From Acetobacter tropicalis (GTDB taxonomy: Bacteria; Pseudomonadota; Alphaproteobacteria; Acetobacterales; Acetobacteraceae): a DNA stretch of 64,000 nt. Shown here in pieces: positions 63,848-64,000 of the stretch (within the stretch, counting starts at the first letter, position 1; the number at the start of each line of letters is the position of its first letter). The stretch spans positions 1 to 64,000 of the forward strand of contig NZ_LHZQ01000210.1 in assembly GCF_001580915.1 (NCBI RefSeq), in the 5' to 3' direction. Position numbers and translations under genes: made by a program. The notes beneath the pieces were generated by a model. The model was not told the origin of the DNA and searched no databases. It was given only the letters and a program-made list of their open reading frames with translations.

Positions 63848-64000
63848 GAGGCTGAGAGAGGGTTTTCAGGCTCTGATGCGCGCCATGAAGCAAGACACCA
63901 ATCGATTGGGTTCCAGTCTATGCGCTGCATCAACGATAGCTGACTTCTAAAAAAGCACCCGTAATCAATGCTCAGCTCTCTGAGCGTGATGACTGCCGCC
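63848..64000. other. Intergenic end of window
   Basis: No supported gene. A small inverted repeat, GCTCAG / CTGAGC (63969-63984), is present. Confidence 0.4.

Noticed and set aside
1-64000. tRNA/rRNA genes, insertion sequences, CRISPR arrays, phage genes
   Set aside because: No cloverleaf-type sequence, rRNA landmark, transposase, repeat-spacer pattern or phage protein was seen in reading the window.

Overview
The window is chromosomal DNA from an alphaproteobacterium, most likely an acetic acid bacterium (Acetobacteraceae, close to Acetobacter). This is inferred from the protein families and their order: hisZ beside purA, a ChvG/ChvI pair near rapZ, OlsB for ornithine lipids, a PhoB/PhoR pair beside a phosphate-type porin, and an alginate-export-type porin. 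I saw no rRNA, tRNA, insertion sequence, prophage or CRISPR array. It is mostly core genome on both strands, with a more accessory right end (about 48.9-64 kb) rich in outer-membrane receptors and AT-rich intergenic DNA.

Layout. 1-5.8 kb: an acrylyl-CoA reductase (cut by the window start), a CNNM/CorC membrane protein, a secreted histidine acid phosphatase, a glycine-zipper lipoprotein and the overlapping pair mobA-fdhD. 5.9-10.9 kb: a phosphate block on the minus strand, phoB-phoR-pstS-porin, with Pho-box-like 11-bp repeats ahead of pstS and the porin; pstCAB-phoU are absent. 11.1-19 kb: a minus-strand metabolic run trpB-trpA-flavoprotein-HerA-like ATPase-hisZ-purA. 19.2-32 kb: corA, rho, a TusA-like protein, a Fur-family regulator overlapping olsB, lnt, an XRE regulator, DUF2076, glyQS, an EamA transporter and a small DUF1328 membrane protein. 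32.3-42 kb, minus strand: a two-repeat secreted protein, purH, trmB-metK and grpE-dnaK-dnaJ-dapB. 42-48.9 kb: chvI-chvG, a RidA-like gene, rapZ, an MscS-type channel and an orphan sulfate-binding protein. 49.2-64 kb: two TonB receptors, an alginate-type porin, a SelT/SelW/SelH-type redox protein, a complete heme import and degradation locus, and a FUSC-family exporter.

Themes. (1) Phosphate: sensor, regulator, periplasmic binding protein, outer-membrane porin and a secreted phosphatase lie within about 9 kb. (2) Heme iron: a TonB receptor diverges from hemO-hmuT-hmuU-hmuV-hmuQ across a promoter region with two Fur-box-like sites. The operon encodes two unrelated heme-degrading enzymes, a canonical heme oxygenase and an IsdG/HmuQ-type monooxygenase. 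(3) Proteostasis: grpE has a sigma-70-like promoter and dnaK a sigma-32-like one. No wholly novel multi-gene system is evident. The most interesting candidates are the dual heme-degradation operon, the Pho box embedded in the end of phoR, simple repeats in phoB and the phosphatase, the leaderless RidA-like gene where hprK would be expected, and several RNA-level arrangements.
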